Of a stretch of DNA of 64,000 nt, positions 17,279 through 28,746 are shown piece by piece. The stretch comes from an uncultured Chloroflexota bacterium (lineage in GTDB: Bacteria > Chloroflexota > UBA11872): positions 845,899 through 909,898 of the forward strand of contig OY282448.1 in assembly GCA_958296175.1 (NCBI GenBank), given 5' to 3'. The first letter of the stretch is position 1. Each line of letters begins with the position of its first letter. The notes beneath the pieces were generated by a model that ran no database searches, had not been told where the DNA came from, and worked only from the letters and a program-made list of their open reading frames with translations. The position numbers and the translations under genes are program-made.

Positions 17279-18712
17279 TCAGGTCTGACTGACCGACGCA
17301 GAGTTTTCCAAAAACCACTCCTGAATCAGGCGGAGCTCGACCTGGGAGAGCCCGTAGGCGTCGGCCACCATGGCCTCAACGACCGACTCCTTCCTACGAT
17401 CCCGAGGGTTGACGAGCAATTGTGATACAGAGGCGGATAGCTCCTCTTCCATCTTTACATCGAGCTCTGGAATTGGAAGACGCTTGATATGACTGACAAA
17501 GAGCTGAATAAACCCATTTTGCAATCGTGTTGTGAGATTGTTTAGCATCCACCAGCAAATCTGTGAGCATGCAAATGCTGCGACTGCTGGAGAGTCAACG
17601 GAGGCGAATGTACAGGCATTGTTAAGGTACATTCCAGATTGGTCGAATGAGAAATCTGGAGAAGAGATGAAGTGCTTGAAAATTACTTTTGGCCGCTCGA
17701 ATTCGGCGTAGTACGCGCAAGCGCGGAGTTCCCACCAGTAGCGGCCCTGGTCGGCGCGGGGGCGCAGGCGGTCTTCGAATCGGCGCAGGTGGTCGTGGAC
17801 GGCTGGGTAGGCGGCCGCGAATATCCGACGCGCTGCGGCTTCGTCTCCGGCTTTCGCCCAGGGATTCGCGGAGTCGGTGTCGCCGCTATTCTGAAGCCTG
17901 AGGAGGTATCGTCCCGACGGTTGCGCCGTCCAGCGTTCGATGTCGCGGCCGCGCAGCCAGGGTTCGATGATCTCGGCGCTCCTGGGGTCGGCGGCCACTA
18001 ACGCGTCCCGAGTTGCCTGGTCGATTACGAAGGCGTCGTTCAGGCCGGTGATTATGCCCCGGTAGATGCGCCCCTGTGTGTACTCGCCCAGCGGCGTTCC
18101 TTGGGACATGAGGCGGTCGAAGAGGCGAATTAGCGCGGGGTCTTCCAGAATCCAGCCGTCGCGCCGCAGCAGTGCTTGCGGGTAGCCGCGCGTGGCGCTG
18201 GCGTGCAGCAGCTGGTCGAGACCGGTCAGGGATTCGCGTACGGCTTCGGGCGAGGCTGACTTGCCCTCCCGCGCCAGCTGGCGCCGCACGGGCCAGGAAA
18301 GGTCCGCGACCTCCAACGTGTGGTCGGCCGCCGCCGGTCCGCGGCGGCCAATCAGTACCGATGGGTAGGCGGCGATGGACTTCCCGTTCGAGTCGAACAA
18401 CGGCAGGTCGCCCATATCGACGATGCGCGCCAGCGCCAGGGAATTGGGCAGATGTGCGCGCAGCTTGCTGCCGTACCCGGCGCGCATGTACTTGTTGCTG
18501 GTGACGAACGCCAGCCAGCCGCCGGGGCGCAGGATTTGCAGGGCGCGGGCGTAGAAGAAGACCAGCAGGTCGGCCGTGCCGCGGTAGACCTCGGGGAAGG
18601 CTTGCTCGAAGACCTGCTGATCGTCGGCGCTCAGCTTTTCCTGCCGCACGTAGGGCGGGTTGGCCAGCACCAGGTCGAAGCCGCCGCCCCGAAATACCTC
18701 GTGAAACAGCAC
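17279..18712 (-). CDS. Eco57I-type adenine-N6 methyltransferase, C-terminal part (downstream of frameshift)
   Basis: A 477-residue frame starting with MLFHEVFRGGGFDLVLANPPYVRQ. NPPY is methyltransferase motif IV, the catalytic motif of N6-adenine enzymes. The remainder is a target-recognition-like region (RGRDIERW, LRLQNSG, FERPKVIFKHF) ending in a helical tail. This frame lacks the SAM-binding motif, which lies in the upstream frame at 18766-20874. The frame is open further upstream through PPNYVKPDDLASAPPPP up to a C9 run at 18792-18800, so the ATG at 18712 is probably not a real start. It is the second half of one interrupted gene. Confidence 0.75.
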   Translation of the reverse strand: MLFHEVFRGGGFDLVLANPPYVRQEKLSADDQQVFEQAFPEVYRGTADLLVFFYARALQILRPGGWLAFVTSNKYMRAGYGSKLRAHLPNSLALARIVDMGDLPLFDSNGKSIAAYPSVLIGRRGPAAADHTLEVADLSWPVRRQLAREGKSASPEAVRESLTGLDQLLHASATRGYPQALLRRDGWILEDPALIRLFDRLMSQGTPLGEYTQGRIYRGIITGLNDAFVIDQATRDALVAADPRSAEIIEPWLRGRDIERWTAQPSGRYLLRLQNSGDTDSANPWAKAGDEAAARRIFAAAYPAVHDHLRRFEDRLRPRADQGRYWWELRACAYYAEFERPKVIFKHFISSPDFSFDQSGMYLNNACTFASVDSPAVAAFACSQICWWMLNNLTTRLQNGFIQLFVSHIKRLPIPELDVKMEEELSASVSQLLVNPRDRRKESVVEAMVADAYGLSQVELRLIQEWFLENSASVSQT

Positions 18713-18765
18713 GGGCCAGAGGAAGGGCTTCGCGGCCGCCGGCGCGGGCGGCGGCGGGGCGCTCG

Positions 18766-20874
18766 CTAAATCGTCAGGCTTGACATAATTCGGGGGGGGG
18801 CGTTAGTAGAGAGTAGCTGCGCCTCGACGCGCTGCAGGCGCTCCACCTGGGCCAGGGCCTCGCGGCGGGCGCGGTCTGCTCGGTTCCGCTGCCGCTCGGT
18901 GCGCAGGCCGGAGGGTTCCGGCGCCTGGGCGGCCTGGCGTTGGCGCTCGAGTTCGGCCTGGACGTAGGTTTTGAGAATGCGGTCGATGGCGTTGGTAACG
19001 TTGTCGCGCAGCTTCCGCAGGCGGCGGGGCGGGGCGTCCCCGGCCTCGAACTCGTCCTGCCACTGCCGGATCCGGCGGCGTTCGTATTCCACGCGTCGGC
19101 CGACCTCCAGCGGCGGCTGGTGCTGCCCGGCCGGCAGCGATTCGGGCAGGGCGATGCCGCCGATGCGGTCGATCAGTGAATCGCCGGCCACCACTCGAAA
19201 GTCCAGGTTGGGCAGCGGGGCGACGCGGCTCGGGTCTTCCAGGTCCAGCACCAGCGAGAGCCAGAGGCGCAGGTGGCAGATTTCCACCGCGTCGGGGTTG
19301 ACGTCGACGCCGTACAGGCTCGATTGAATGGCGCGGCGTTTCCATTCGGCTGCCAGTCGGTCGATCTGCTCGTCGGGCAGGCCGGCGGCCAGCGCCAGGC
19401 CGCGGCGCAGCTGGATGATTTCTTGCATTGCGCCCAGCAGGAAGGCGCCGGAGCCGGCCGCCGGGTCGCAGATGCGCACGGCGTCCAGCTCCTCGGCGAT
19501 GCTCTGCGCGGTGTCGGGGTCGATCAGCTCGCCCGCGCCCACGTCGCTCGGTTCCACGGCTTCCAGGCGGACGAGTTCGATGAGCTCGGGCTCGGCGCCG
19601 GTGCGGTCGCTCAGCCAGCCGTGCAGCGCCTGCCGGCACATGACGTGCACGATTTCGCGCGGGGTGTAGTAGGTGCCGCTGTCGTGGCGCGCGTCGCCCT
19701 GGTAGAGGTTTTCGAACACGCGGCCCAGCAGCTCGGGGTCGGGGTCGACGGACTGGTCGTCGGGCGTGGATTCGCGCGTGGTGAAGTGGTAGCGGCTGAA
19801 CAGGCCCAGCACGCTGCCGCACCGTTCGGGGTCGGGGTCGAAGAGGTCGTCGGGCAGGTCGACGGCGCCGGCGTCGTCGATGCGGTCTTCCAGCGCGTTG
19901 GCGCGGAAGAGACCGCCGTTCAGGTAGGGAATCTCGCCCAGTAGGTCCGTGGTTTCGCGTGTGCGCTGGGTGACCGGGCGCGCCATGGCCTCGAAGAAGA
20001 GCGGGCGCAGCACGCGCTGGTAGTAGTGGCCGCCCTGGGACTGGTTCGCGCGCCACAGCTGCGCCAGATAGTCGGCTGGACCGCCGCCGCCGCCGTCATA
20101 GCCGAGCCAGCGTTTGGCTTGCAGGAACCAGAGGAAGAGCACGCGGCCCAGCTGGCGGGTGGCCCAGTCGCGGCGCTCCTTCTCGCTGAACTGCGGAGAC
20201 GCGACCGCGTGCCGGGGGTTGCGGCTCTTCAGGGCGTGCGCGACGCCGTCGCGCACGCCGGCGTAGCTCGTGTAGAAGGCGCGCGTGACCAGCTCCACGC
20301 TGAAGGCGCGGCGCCAGCGGTCGGCTACCTGGGCCAGGGTCAGGCCCGGGTCGAGCGCCAGCTCGCGGATGCGGTCGCGGTGGAAGCGCGAGGGGGACTG
20401 CGTGTCCACCAGCGCGCGCACGGTGGTGAAGGCGCGGTCGCTGGGGCCGTCCATGCGGATGCGCGGCAGCACGAGTTCGATTTCGGGCTGGACGCGCCGC
20501 TCCTGTTCCTGGGGCGCCAGCACGAGCAGGGCGCGGGCGTCGGGCGCGTGCTGCACCACCGCGCGGGCCGCGCGGCGGCGCGCGCGGTCGCGCGCGCTGG
20601 AATGCTGGCCCCAGGCGTGCAGCTCGGCGGCGTAAATGCCCACGGGCACGCTGCCTGCGCGGTAGCCGCCGACCCGAAACAGCGACGCCACGCCGAAGGC
20701 GTCGTCCCTGGCGGCGACGAACTCGCGCAGCGGTGTCGATCCGCTGGAGGGACCGAGCAGGTCCACAGGTGCGGCGGCGGGTTGGAAGCCGAGCAGGGCG
20801 GCGAAGGCCTGGGCGCGCCTGGGGTTGCCGCCGAACGCGGCCAGCGCCGGCGCGGCGTCGGGCTGGGGTGGCAT
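18766..20874 (-). CDS. Eco57I-type adenine-N6 methyltransferase, N-terminal part (upstream of frameshift)
   Basis: A 702-residue frame. It contains YYTPREIVHVMCR, the hallmark of type I/IIG methylases, and ICDPAAGSGAFLLGAM, the SAM-binding motif I, near residue 480. It then runs through a helical region and ends after a run of nine C at 18792-18800. One more C would keep it in frame with the next ORF, giving one protein of about 1200 residues with motif I and NPPY in normal order. ATG at 20874 is chosen because ftsK ends 13 bp upstream; the longer frame overlaps ftsK. The N-terminal 350 residues may be a nuclease or specificity region, unassigned. Confidence 0.8.
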   Translation of the reverse strand: MPPQPDAAPALAAFGGNPRRAQAFAALLGFQPAAAPVDLLGPSSGSTPLREFVAARDDAFGVASLFRVGGYRAGSVPVGIYAAELHAWGQHSSARDRARRRAARAVVQHAPDARALLVLAPQEQERRVQPEIELVLPRIRMDGPSDRAFTTVRALVDTQSPSRFHRDRIRELALDPGLTLAQVADRWRRAFSVELVTRAFYTSYAGVRDGVAHALKSRNPRHAVASPQFSEKERRDWATRQLGRVLFLWFLQAKRWLGYDGGGGGPADYLAQLWRANQSQGGHYYQRVLRPLFFEAMARPVTQRTRETTDLLGEIPYLNGGLFRANALEDRIDDAGAVDLPDDLFDPDPERCGSVLGLFSRYHFTTRESTPDDQSVDPDPELLGRVFENLYQGDARHDSGTYYTPREIVHVMCRQALHGWLSDRTGAEPELIELVRLEAVEPSDVGAGELIDPDTAQSIAEELDAVRICDPAAGSGAFLLGAMQEIIQLRRGLALAAGLPDEQIDRLAAEWKRRAIQSSLYGVDVNPDAVEICHLRLWLSLVLDLEDPSRVAPLPNLDFRVVAGDSLIDRIGGIALPESLPAGQHQPPLEVGRRVEYERRRIRQWQDEFEAGDAPPRRLRKLRDNVTNAIDRILKTYVQAELERQRQAAQAPEPSGLRTERQRNRADRARREALAQVERLQRVEAQLLSTNAPPRIMSSLTI

Positions 20875-20887
20875 GGTGGGCGGCGGC

Positions 20888-23218
<2,331 letters not shown>

Positions 23219-23257
23219 GGGAGGCCCTCCTCGGCGCGGGCCGGGGCCCGCGCCGCG

Positions 23258-24934
23258 CTAGACCTCGGTGACGATCGGCAAAATGACCGGTCGCCGCCGG
23301 GTCGCCCGGAACAACCGCCTCCCGAGTGTGCTCCGGATTTTGTTCTGCAAGTACTGGGGGTCCGGGTCCGGATGGTCGCCGGCCTCGATGGCCGTGCGCA
23401 CCACGTCGCGCGCACGGTCGAGGAGGTCTTCGGCCTCCGGGGCATGCACGAACCCCCGCGAGATGATATCCGGCGCGGTGAGACATTTTCCAGTGTGGCG
23501 GTCGACGTTCACCACCACGACCACGACGCCGTCCTCGGCCAGATGGCGCCGGTCGCGCAAGGTCACGTCGCCCACTTCGCCCACGGTCAGCCCGTCCACG
23601 AAGACGTGGCTGACGTCGGTGGCGCCCACCACCTCGATGGCGTCGGCGGACAGGTCCACGATCGCGCCGGACTCGGCCACCAGGATGTGCTCGGCGTCCA
23701 CGCCCACGCGCTCGGCGATGCGCCGATGTTCGGCCAGGTGCCGGTATTCGCCGTGCACCGGCATGAAGAAGCGCGGCTGCAGAGTGGTGAGCACGAACTT
23801 CAGCTCTTCCTGGCTGGCGTGGCCGGAAACGTGCACCGGGCTGATGCGTTCGTACAGCACCTGGGCGCCCATCCGCGTCAGGCGGTCGATGGTGCGGTTG
23901 ACGGCTTCTTCGTTGCCCGGAATGGCCGCCGCCGAGACCACCACCGTGTCGTCGGGCTGAATGTCGATGAAGCGATGGTCCAGGTTGGCCATGCGCACCA
24001 GCGCGGAGCGGGGTTCGCCCTGCGAGCCGGTGCAGATGACGGCGACTTCGTCCGCGGGATAGCGGGACAGCGTGGCGGGGTCTTCGATGATCATACGGTC
24101 GTCCGGCACGTGCAGGTAGCCCAGGGCGCGCGCCACGCTCACGTTGCGCTCCATGCTGCGGCCCACGAAGCAGACGCGGCGCCCGAAGGCGTAGGCCGCG
24201 TCCACGACCTGCTGCACGCGCGAGATGAGGGACGAGAAGGTGGCCACGACGATGCGCCCCGGCGCGTCGGCGAAGATGCGCTCGAACGTCTCGGCGATCA
24301 CCGCTTCCGACGGCGTGTAGCCGGGCTTGTCCGCGTAGGTGCTGTCGGACAGCAGCAGCTGCACGCCGTCGTTCCCCAGGCGGCCCAGGGTCTGCACGTC
24401 GGGGGGGACGCCGTCCACCGGCGTGTAGTCCAGCTTGAAGTCGCCCGTGTGCACCAGCGTGCCCAGCGGCGTGTGCACCGCAATGCCCATGGCGTCGGGA
24501 ATGCTGTGGCAGACGTGAAAGAACTCGCAGCGGAAGGGGCCGATGGTCACGGTCTCGCGCGCGGCCACCTCGCGCAGGTCGGCTTCGCGCTCCAGCCCGG
24601 CTTCTTCCAGCTTTGGCGTCAGGATGCCCAGGGTCAGGCGCGAGCCGTAAATCGGCAGCGCGAACTCGCGCAGCGCGAAGGGCAAGGCCCCGATGTGGTC
24701 TTCGTGGCCGTGGGTCAGCACGAACGCGCGCAGCTTGTGCCGAATCTCGCGCAGGTAGCTGAAGTTGGGAATCACCAGGTCGACGCCGTACATCTCGGCG
24801 TCGGGGAACGTGATGCCGCAGTCCAGCACGATGGCGTGCTCGCGGTATTCGATGACGGTGCAGTTCTTGCCGATTTCGCCGATGCCGCCCAGCGATACCA
24901 GGCGAACGGCGTCGTCGGGCAGGTGAGGGGTCAT
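23258..24934 (-). CDS. rnj: Ribonuclease J
   Basis: A 558-residue metallo-beta-lactamase/beta-CASP ribonuclease. LTHGHEDHIGA is the zinc-binding HxHxDH motif; VHTGDFKLDY and SDSTYAD follow; the beta-CASP motifs include TGSQGEP and HVSGHAS; the C-terminal domain (RPVILPIV) is present. RNase J combines 5' exonuclease and endonuclease activity in RNA turnover. It is encoded 39 bp upstream of ftsK and 24 bp downstream of the uracil-DNA glycosylase gene, probably in one transcript. Confidence 0.96.
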   Translation of the reverse strand: MTPHLPDDAVRLVSLGGIGEIGKNCTVIEYREHAIVLDCGITFPDAEMYGVDLVIPNFSYLREIRHKLRAFVLTHGHEDHIGALPFALREFALPIYGSRLTLGILTPKLEEAGLEREADLREVAARETVTIGPFRCEFFHVCHSIPDAMGIAVHTPLGTLVHTGDFKLDYTPVDGVPPDVQTLGRLGNDGVQLLLSDSTYADKPGYTPSEAVIAETFERIFADAPGRIVVATFSSLISRVQQVVDAAYAFGRRVCFVGRSMERNVSVARALGYLHVPDDRMIIEDPATLSRYPADEVAVICTGSQGEPRSALVRMANLDHRFIDIQPDDTVVVSAAAIPGNEEAVNRTIDRLTRMGAQVLYERISPVHVSGHASQEELKFVLTTLQPRFFMPVHGEYRHLAEHRRIAERVGVDAEHILVAESGAIVDLSADAIEVVGATDVSHVFVDGLTVGEVGDVTLRDRRHLAEDGVVVVVVNVDRHTGKCLTAPDIISRGFVHAPEAEDLLDRARDVVRTAIEAGDHPDPDPQYLQNKIRSTLGRRLFRATRRRPVILPIVTEV

Positions 24935-24958
24935 GTGAGGGCGCGGGCGGCGGCGGCG

Positions 24959-25582
24959 CTAACCGAAGAGGGAGAGCTGCTGCGTGTCGGGCCGCGGCGG
25001 CTCGACCAGCGCCGCGGCGGCGTCGTGGAGCAGGGTGGGAATCATGGCGAAGTCCTGCGTCAGCACCTCGCGCAGCCGCAGCTGCCGCAAGGCCGCCGCC
25101 GGATGGTAAACCGGCAGGAACACGCGGCCGTCGACCCGCCGCGCCACGCCGCGGGCGCGTGAAATGCGCGCGTCGGGAAAGAACGCGTTCAGCGCGTGCC
25201 GCCCCAGCAGCACCACTATGGCGGGGTCGACCAGCGCCAGCTGCTGGTCCAGGTACGGACGGCAGGCCGCGGCTTCGTCGGGCAGCGGGTCGCGGTTGTT
25301 GGGCGGCCGGCACTTCAGGACGTTGGCGATGAAAACGTCCTCGCGGTGCATGTCGATGCCCTCGATCAGCTCGTCCAGCAGCAGCCCGGCCTGGCCGACG
25401 AACGGGCGGCCCTGCTGGTCTTCGTGAAAGCCGGGACCCTCGCCCACGAACATGACCTGCGCCGTTGGCAAGCCTTCGCCCGGCACGGCGTGCGTGCGCC
25501 CGGCGTGCAGCCCGCAGCGCTGGCAGCTCCGCACTGCCGCCGCCAGGCTGTCCAGATCGGCGAACGCGGCGAGGTCGGACAC
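24959..25582 (-). CDS. Uracil-DNA glycosylase, family 4
   Basis: A 207-residue enzyme that removes uracil from DNA. GEGPGFHEDQQGRPFVGQAG (residues 47-66) is the active-site motif of family 4; VYHPAAALR is the second uracil-binding motif. Four cysteines (CQRC near the N-terminus, C in NVLKCRPP, C in AACRPYL) fit the [4Fe-4S] cluster of this family. The gene is 3 bp from dapA upstream and 24 bp from rnj downstream, so the genes are probably co-transcribed. Confidence 0.92.
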   Translation of the reverse strand: MSDLAAFADLDSLAAAVRSCQRCGLHAGRTHAVPGEGLPTAQVMFVGEGPGFHEDQQGRPFVGQAGLLLDELIEGIDMHREDVFIANVLKCRPPNNRDPLPDEAAACRPYLDQQLALVDPAIVVLLGRHALNAFFPDARISRARGVARRVDGRVFLPVYHPAAALRQLRLREVLTQDFAMIPTLLHDAAAALVEPPRPDTQQLSLFG

Positions 25583-25585
25583 GTG

Positions 25586-26503
25586 TCAGGCGTGCGCGGC
25601 CGCCGGCTGCACGAACGCGTCCAGCCGATACATGTCCAGCACCTGCGCCAGGTCGGCCTGCATGTCGTCCGGCAGCTCCAGCAGCGGCGGGCGCGGCGCG
25701 CCGGCGGGAAAGCCGCCCAGAGCGAGCGCCGCCTTGACCGCCACGGGATTCGGCCAGCCGACCGGGAAGAGCGCCCGCGCGATGGGCAGCAGGTGCAGGT
25801 GCTGGCGGCGCGCCTGTTCCAGGTCGCCTTCCACGAAGGAGTCGATCATGTCGCGCGTCTCGCCGCTGACCACGTGCGACTGCACGCTGACCACGCCCAC
25901 GCCGCCCAGCGCCATGACCAGGTACGTATCGCTGTCGTTGCCGCTGTAGACCTGAAAGTCGTCGTCGGTGGTGCGCACGATCTCGGCAATCTGGTCGAAG
26001 TCCCCGCTGGCTTCCTTGACGCCGATGATGTTGTCCACCTGGCTGAGCCGCGCCGCCGTGGCGGCCGTCATGTTCAGGCTGGTGCGCGCGGGCACGTTGT
26101 AGAGGATGTTGGGCAGCGGGGTGGCGGCCGCAATCGTCTCGAAGTGCTGCACCAGCCCGGCCTGCGGGGGCTTGTTGTAATAGGGCGTGACCTGCAAGAG
26201 GCCGTGCACGCCGATGTCCGCCGCCTGGCGCGAGAGCCGCACGCTTTCCGAGGTGTCGTAGCCGCCGGTGCCTGCGATCACCCAGCCCCGGTCGCCAACC
26301 GCCGCCAGCGCCTCACGGTAGAGCTGAAATCGCTCGTCGTCGCTGAGCACGGGCGACTCGCCCGTCGTACCTGTGACGACCACCGCGTCATTGCCGGCGT
26401 CGATCAGTCCCTCGACCAGACGGCCAAAGACGGCGTAGTCCACGGCGCCGCTTTCCGCAAACGGCGTGATGACGGCGGTGATGAGCCGGCCAAAGGGGAG
26501 CAT
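25586..26503 (-). CDS. dapA: 4-hydroxy-tetrahydrodipicolinate synthase
   Basis: A 305-residue TIM-barrel aldolase of lysine and diaminopimelate synthesis, joining pyruvate with aspartate semialdehyde. GTTGESPVLSDDE is the substrate loop, YYNKPPQAGL holds the proton-relay tyrosine, and IIGVKEASGDF holds the Schiff-base lysine. A GGAGG site sits 8 bases before ATG at 26503, which fixes the start; the open frame runs far upstream as noise. It is the first gene of the dapA-udg-rnj-ftsK group. Other members of the DapA/NAL family are possible, but motifs and context favour DapA. Confidence 0.9.
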   Translation of the reverse strand: MLPFGRLITAVITPFAESGAVDYAVFGRLVEGLIDAGNDAVVVTGTTGESPVLSDDERFQLYREALAAVGDRGWVIAGTGGYDTSESVRLSRQAADIGVHGLLQVTPYYNKPPQAGLVQHFETIAAATPLPNILYNVPARTSLNMTAATAARLSQVDNIIGVKEASGDFDQIAEIVRTTDDDFQVYSGNDSDTYLVMALGGVGVVSVQSHVVSGETRDMIDSFVEGDLEQARRQHLHLLPIARALFPVGWPNPVAVKAALALGGFPAGAPRPPLLELPDDMQADLAQVLDMYRLDAFVQPAAAHA

Positions 26504-26815
26504 TCGAGAGCCTCCGGACCGCGGTCGACGTCGAGCGCGGTCGGTCACGCAGCAGGCCCCAGTGTACCCGCCGCGGCCGCACCTGCGCGGCGCTGGCGGC
26601 CGCGGCGCGGGTCGGCGCCAGAGTCCGCGCCTGGGCGCAGCTCGCGGCCTGGCCGAGCGCCGCCGCGGGGCAGGGGCTGCATCGAGGCCCTGCGGCGCCG
26701 TGGGGCGCGCGGCGGCGGCCGTGGAAACAATTGGTTGCCCGCCAAGGCGTATGCAAGCCTTGCGCATCGAAGGAGCAGCGCGCGCGGCGGCCCGGGGACA
26801 GGGAAGGCGGGGCGG
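26504..26815. other. Divergent intergenic region, no gene seen
   Basis: This 312-bp GC-rich stretch lies between dapA (minus) and the PEP-mutase family gene (plus). TACACT on the minus strand at 26558-26563 may be a -10 box for dapA, about 55 bp before its start. I found no convincing -35 box and no ORF or RNA gene. Confidence 0.4.
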
Positions 26816-27691
26816 ATGACCAAGGCGACCGAGTTGCGCCGCCGGCTGGGCGGCGAGGACATTATCGTGCTGCCGGGTGCGTACGACGCGCTCTCGGCCA
26901 AGCTGATCGAGCAGGCGGGCTTTGGGCAGTTCTTCACCACGGGGTTCGGGCTGGCCGCCAGCACGCTGGGCGAGCCGGACATCGGCCTGCTGACGCAGAC
27001 CGAGGCGCTGGAGCGCGCGCGGCGCATTGCGCACACCGTGAACATTCCGCTGGTGGCCGACATGGACACGGGCTACGGCAACCCCATCAACGTGATCCGC
27101 ACCGTGCGCGAGTGCGTGCAGGCCGGGATTGCTGGCATCATTCTGGAAGACCAGGAGTGGCCCAAGCGCTGCGGCCATCTGGAAGGCAAGCGCGTGGTGC
27201 CGGCCGGCGACCACGTGCAGAAACTGCGTGCGGCCGTCCACGCCCGCGGGGACGACGACCTGGTGATCATCGCGCGCACCGATGCGCGCGCCGTGCACGG
27301 GCTGGACGACGCCATCGCCCGCAGCCATGCCAACGTGGCGGCCGGAGCCGACGTGGTCTTCATCGAAGCGCCGCGCACGGTGGACGAACTGCGCGCCATC
27401 CGCGCCGCCTTCGCCGCCGAGGTGCCGCTCTTTGCCAACATGATCGAGGACGGGGCCACGCCGTTCCTGTCGGCGTCCGCCTTGCAGGACCTGGGTTTCA
27501 GGATGGTGGTCTACCCGTTGTCGGGGCTGTTCGCCGTCACGGCCGCCTTGCAGCGCACCTTCGCCGCGCTGCACGCCGACGGCCAGACCGCGGCGGCGGG
27601 CCCCATGGTGGGGCTGGAAACCTTCAAAGAGATCATTGGCGTGCCGGCCTACAACGACCTGGAGCGGGAGTTCGTCAGCGGCGGGTCCTGA
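26816..27691 (+). CDS. Isocitrate lyase/PEP mutase family protein
   Basis: A 291-residue TIM barrel of the isocitrate lyase/PEP mutase superfamily. It has VLPGAYDALSAKLIEQAGF at the N-terminus, the metal-binding DMDTGYGNP near residue 82, and LEDQEWPKRCGHLEGK near residue 117, where KRCGH corresponds to the catalytic K-[KR]-C-G-H loop of methylisocitrate and isocitrate lyases. Substrates in the family include methylisocitrate, dimethylmalate and oxaloacetate. No propionate genes are nearby, so the substrate cannot be assigned. A GGGCGG-rich ribosome site precedes ATG at 26816. Confidence 0.85.
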   Translation: MTKATELRRRLGGEDIIVLPGAYDALSAKLIEQAGFGQFFTTGFGLAASTLGEPDIGLLTQTEALERARRIAHTVNIPLVADMDTGYGNPINVIRTVRECVQAGIAGIILEDQEWPKRCGHLEGKRVVPAGDHVQKLRAAVHARGDDDLVIIARTDARAVHGLDDAIARSHANVAAGADVVFIEAPRTVDELRAIRAAFAAEVPLFANMIEDGATPFLSASALQDLGFRMVVYPLSGLFAVTAALQRTFAALHADGQTAAAGPMVGLETFKEIIGVPAYNDLEREFVSGGS

Positions 27692-27722
27692 GGCGGGGGG
27701 CGGACGCGGTTGGCGCGCGCGG

Positions 27723-28538
27723 TCAGGTCGTCTGGCAGGCCTGGATGAAGTCGGTGGAGCTGGCGGTGAAGAACCAGCGTTCCAAGTCGCGCCGCACGGC
27801 GGCGGTGATGGCCAGCCCGTCGTACGTCTCGCGCGTTTCGATGCCGGTGGTGCAATCGCGCAGCAAGATCGGGTGGTAGCCGCGGGCCTGCATGGCGTGC
27901 ATGCCGTAATCGCGGAACCTGACGCAGATGTTGGCGGCGAAGCCGACGTACACCAGATGCACCAGCCGCAGGGCGCGCAGCGCGCGGTGCAGCTGGGCGC
28001 CGGAGGCGACCACCAGGTCGTCCGGCCGCGGCTCGACCGCCGCGTGGATGGTGCGGAACTGCTGCCAGGGTTCCGATCGGCCCACGCTGCCCGGCGGCAG
28101 CTCGCCCGGCGCGCGCCGCAGCGAGGCGTAGGGCCCCTCGGTCTGGCGGTAGGCGGTCGGCGGCCAGTCGTCCGGCGGCGGCGCGGCCGGATGCAAGTCG
28201 TTCACGCCGGCAAAGCGCGTCCATTGCGGATAACGGGCCGCGATCGACGGCGAGGGGGCGTAGATGGGCGTGACCCCCGCGGCGCGCGCCGCGGCCAGGG
28301 TTGGCACAATGCGTTTCACTGTGATGTCGGACGTTCGCTGCCGATGGGTTGCGATGGGGTGCTCGCCCCACGTGTCCACCAGCACCAGCGCCGCCGCGGC
28401 GGGGTCCAGCTCCGCCCGCAGCTCGGTGGGCCTGATGTTCGGCTCGACGTTGTCGTCAGGCCCGCGGCTGTGCATGGCCTGATAACGCAGCGGCAGGTGC
28501 ATGTCCCAGTCGTCCCAGCGCGCGTCCGCCGCGAGCAT
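27723..28538 (-). CDS. Isochorismatase-like cysteine hydrolase
   Basis: A 271-residue protein of the isochorismatase/nicotinamidase fold. ALVLVDTWGEHP carries the catalytic aspartate; VYVGFAANICV (normally GxxTxxCV) carries the cysteine nucleophile near the C-terminus; the substrate is unknown. The N-terminal 50 residues and the insertion around residues 120-170 (NDLHPAAPPPDDWPPTAY) make it longer than usual. ATG at 28538 is the likely start; a second ATG lies 36 bases further in. It converges with the PEP-mutase family gene and diverges from sbcD. Confidence 0.75.
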   Translation of the reverse strand: MLAADARWDDWDMHLPLRYQAMHSRGPDDNVEPNIRPTELRAELDPAAAALVLVDTWGEHPIATHRQRTSDITVKRIVPTLAAARAAGVTPIYAPSPSIAARYPQWTRFAGVNDLHPAAPPPDDWPPTAYRQTEGPYASLRRAPGELPPGSVGRSEPWQQFRTIHAAVEPRPDDLVVASGAQLHRALRALRLVHLVYVGFAANICVRFRDYGMHAMQARGYHPILLRDCTTGIETRETYDGLAITAAVRRDLERWFFTASSTDFIQACQTT

Positions 28539-28746
28539 ACGCCGTCCGCTCGTTCGCTTGTTGTATGGTGAAAGTGTTCTGCCGTGCATACGACACCCAG
28601 CGTGAGACCCCGAGCGTGAGAATCCCCGCCCGTTGCGCCCCCCAACGGCGAAGCCGCCGCGCGCGGCGCGCCGCGCCGCCGCGGTCCGCCGCACGCCGCG
28701 CGGGCACGGCCCGCGGCCCTGACCCGCGCCGCGGCGGACCGCGCTG

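Noticed and set aside
12143..20874. Complete DISARM system
   Set aside because: drmA and drmB are absent, so only a partial resemblance (helicase plus methylase) is claimed.
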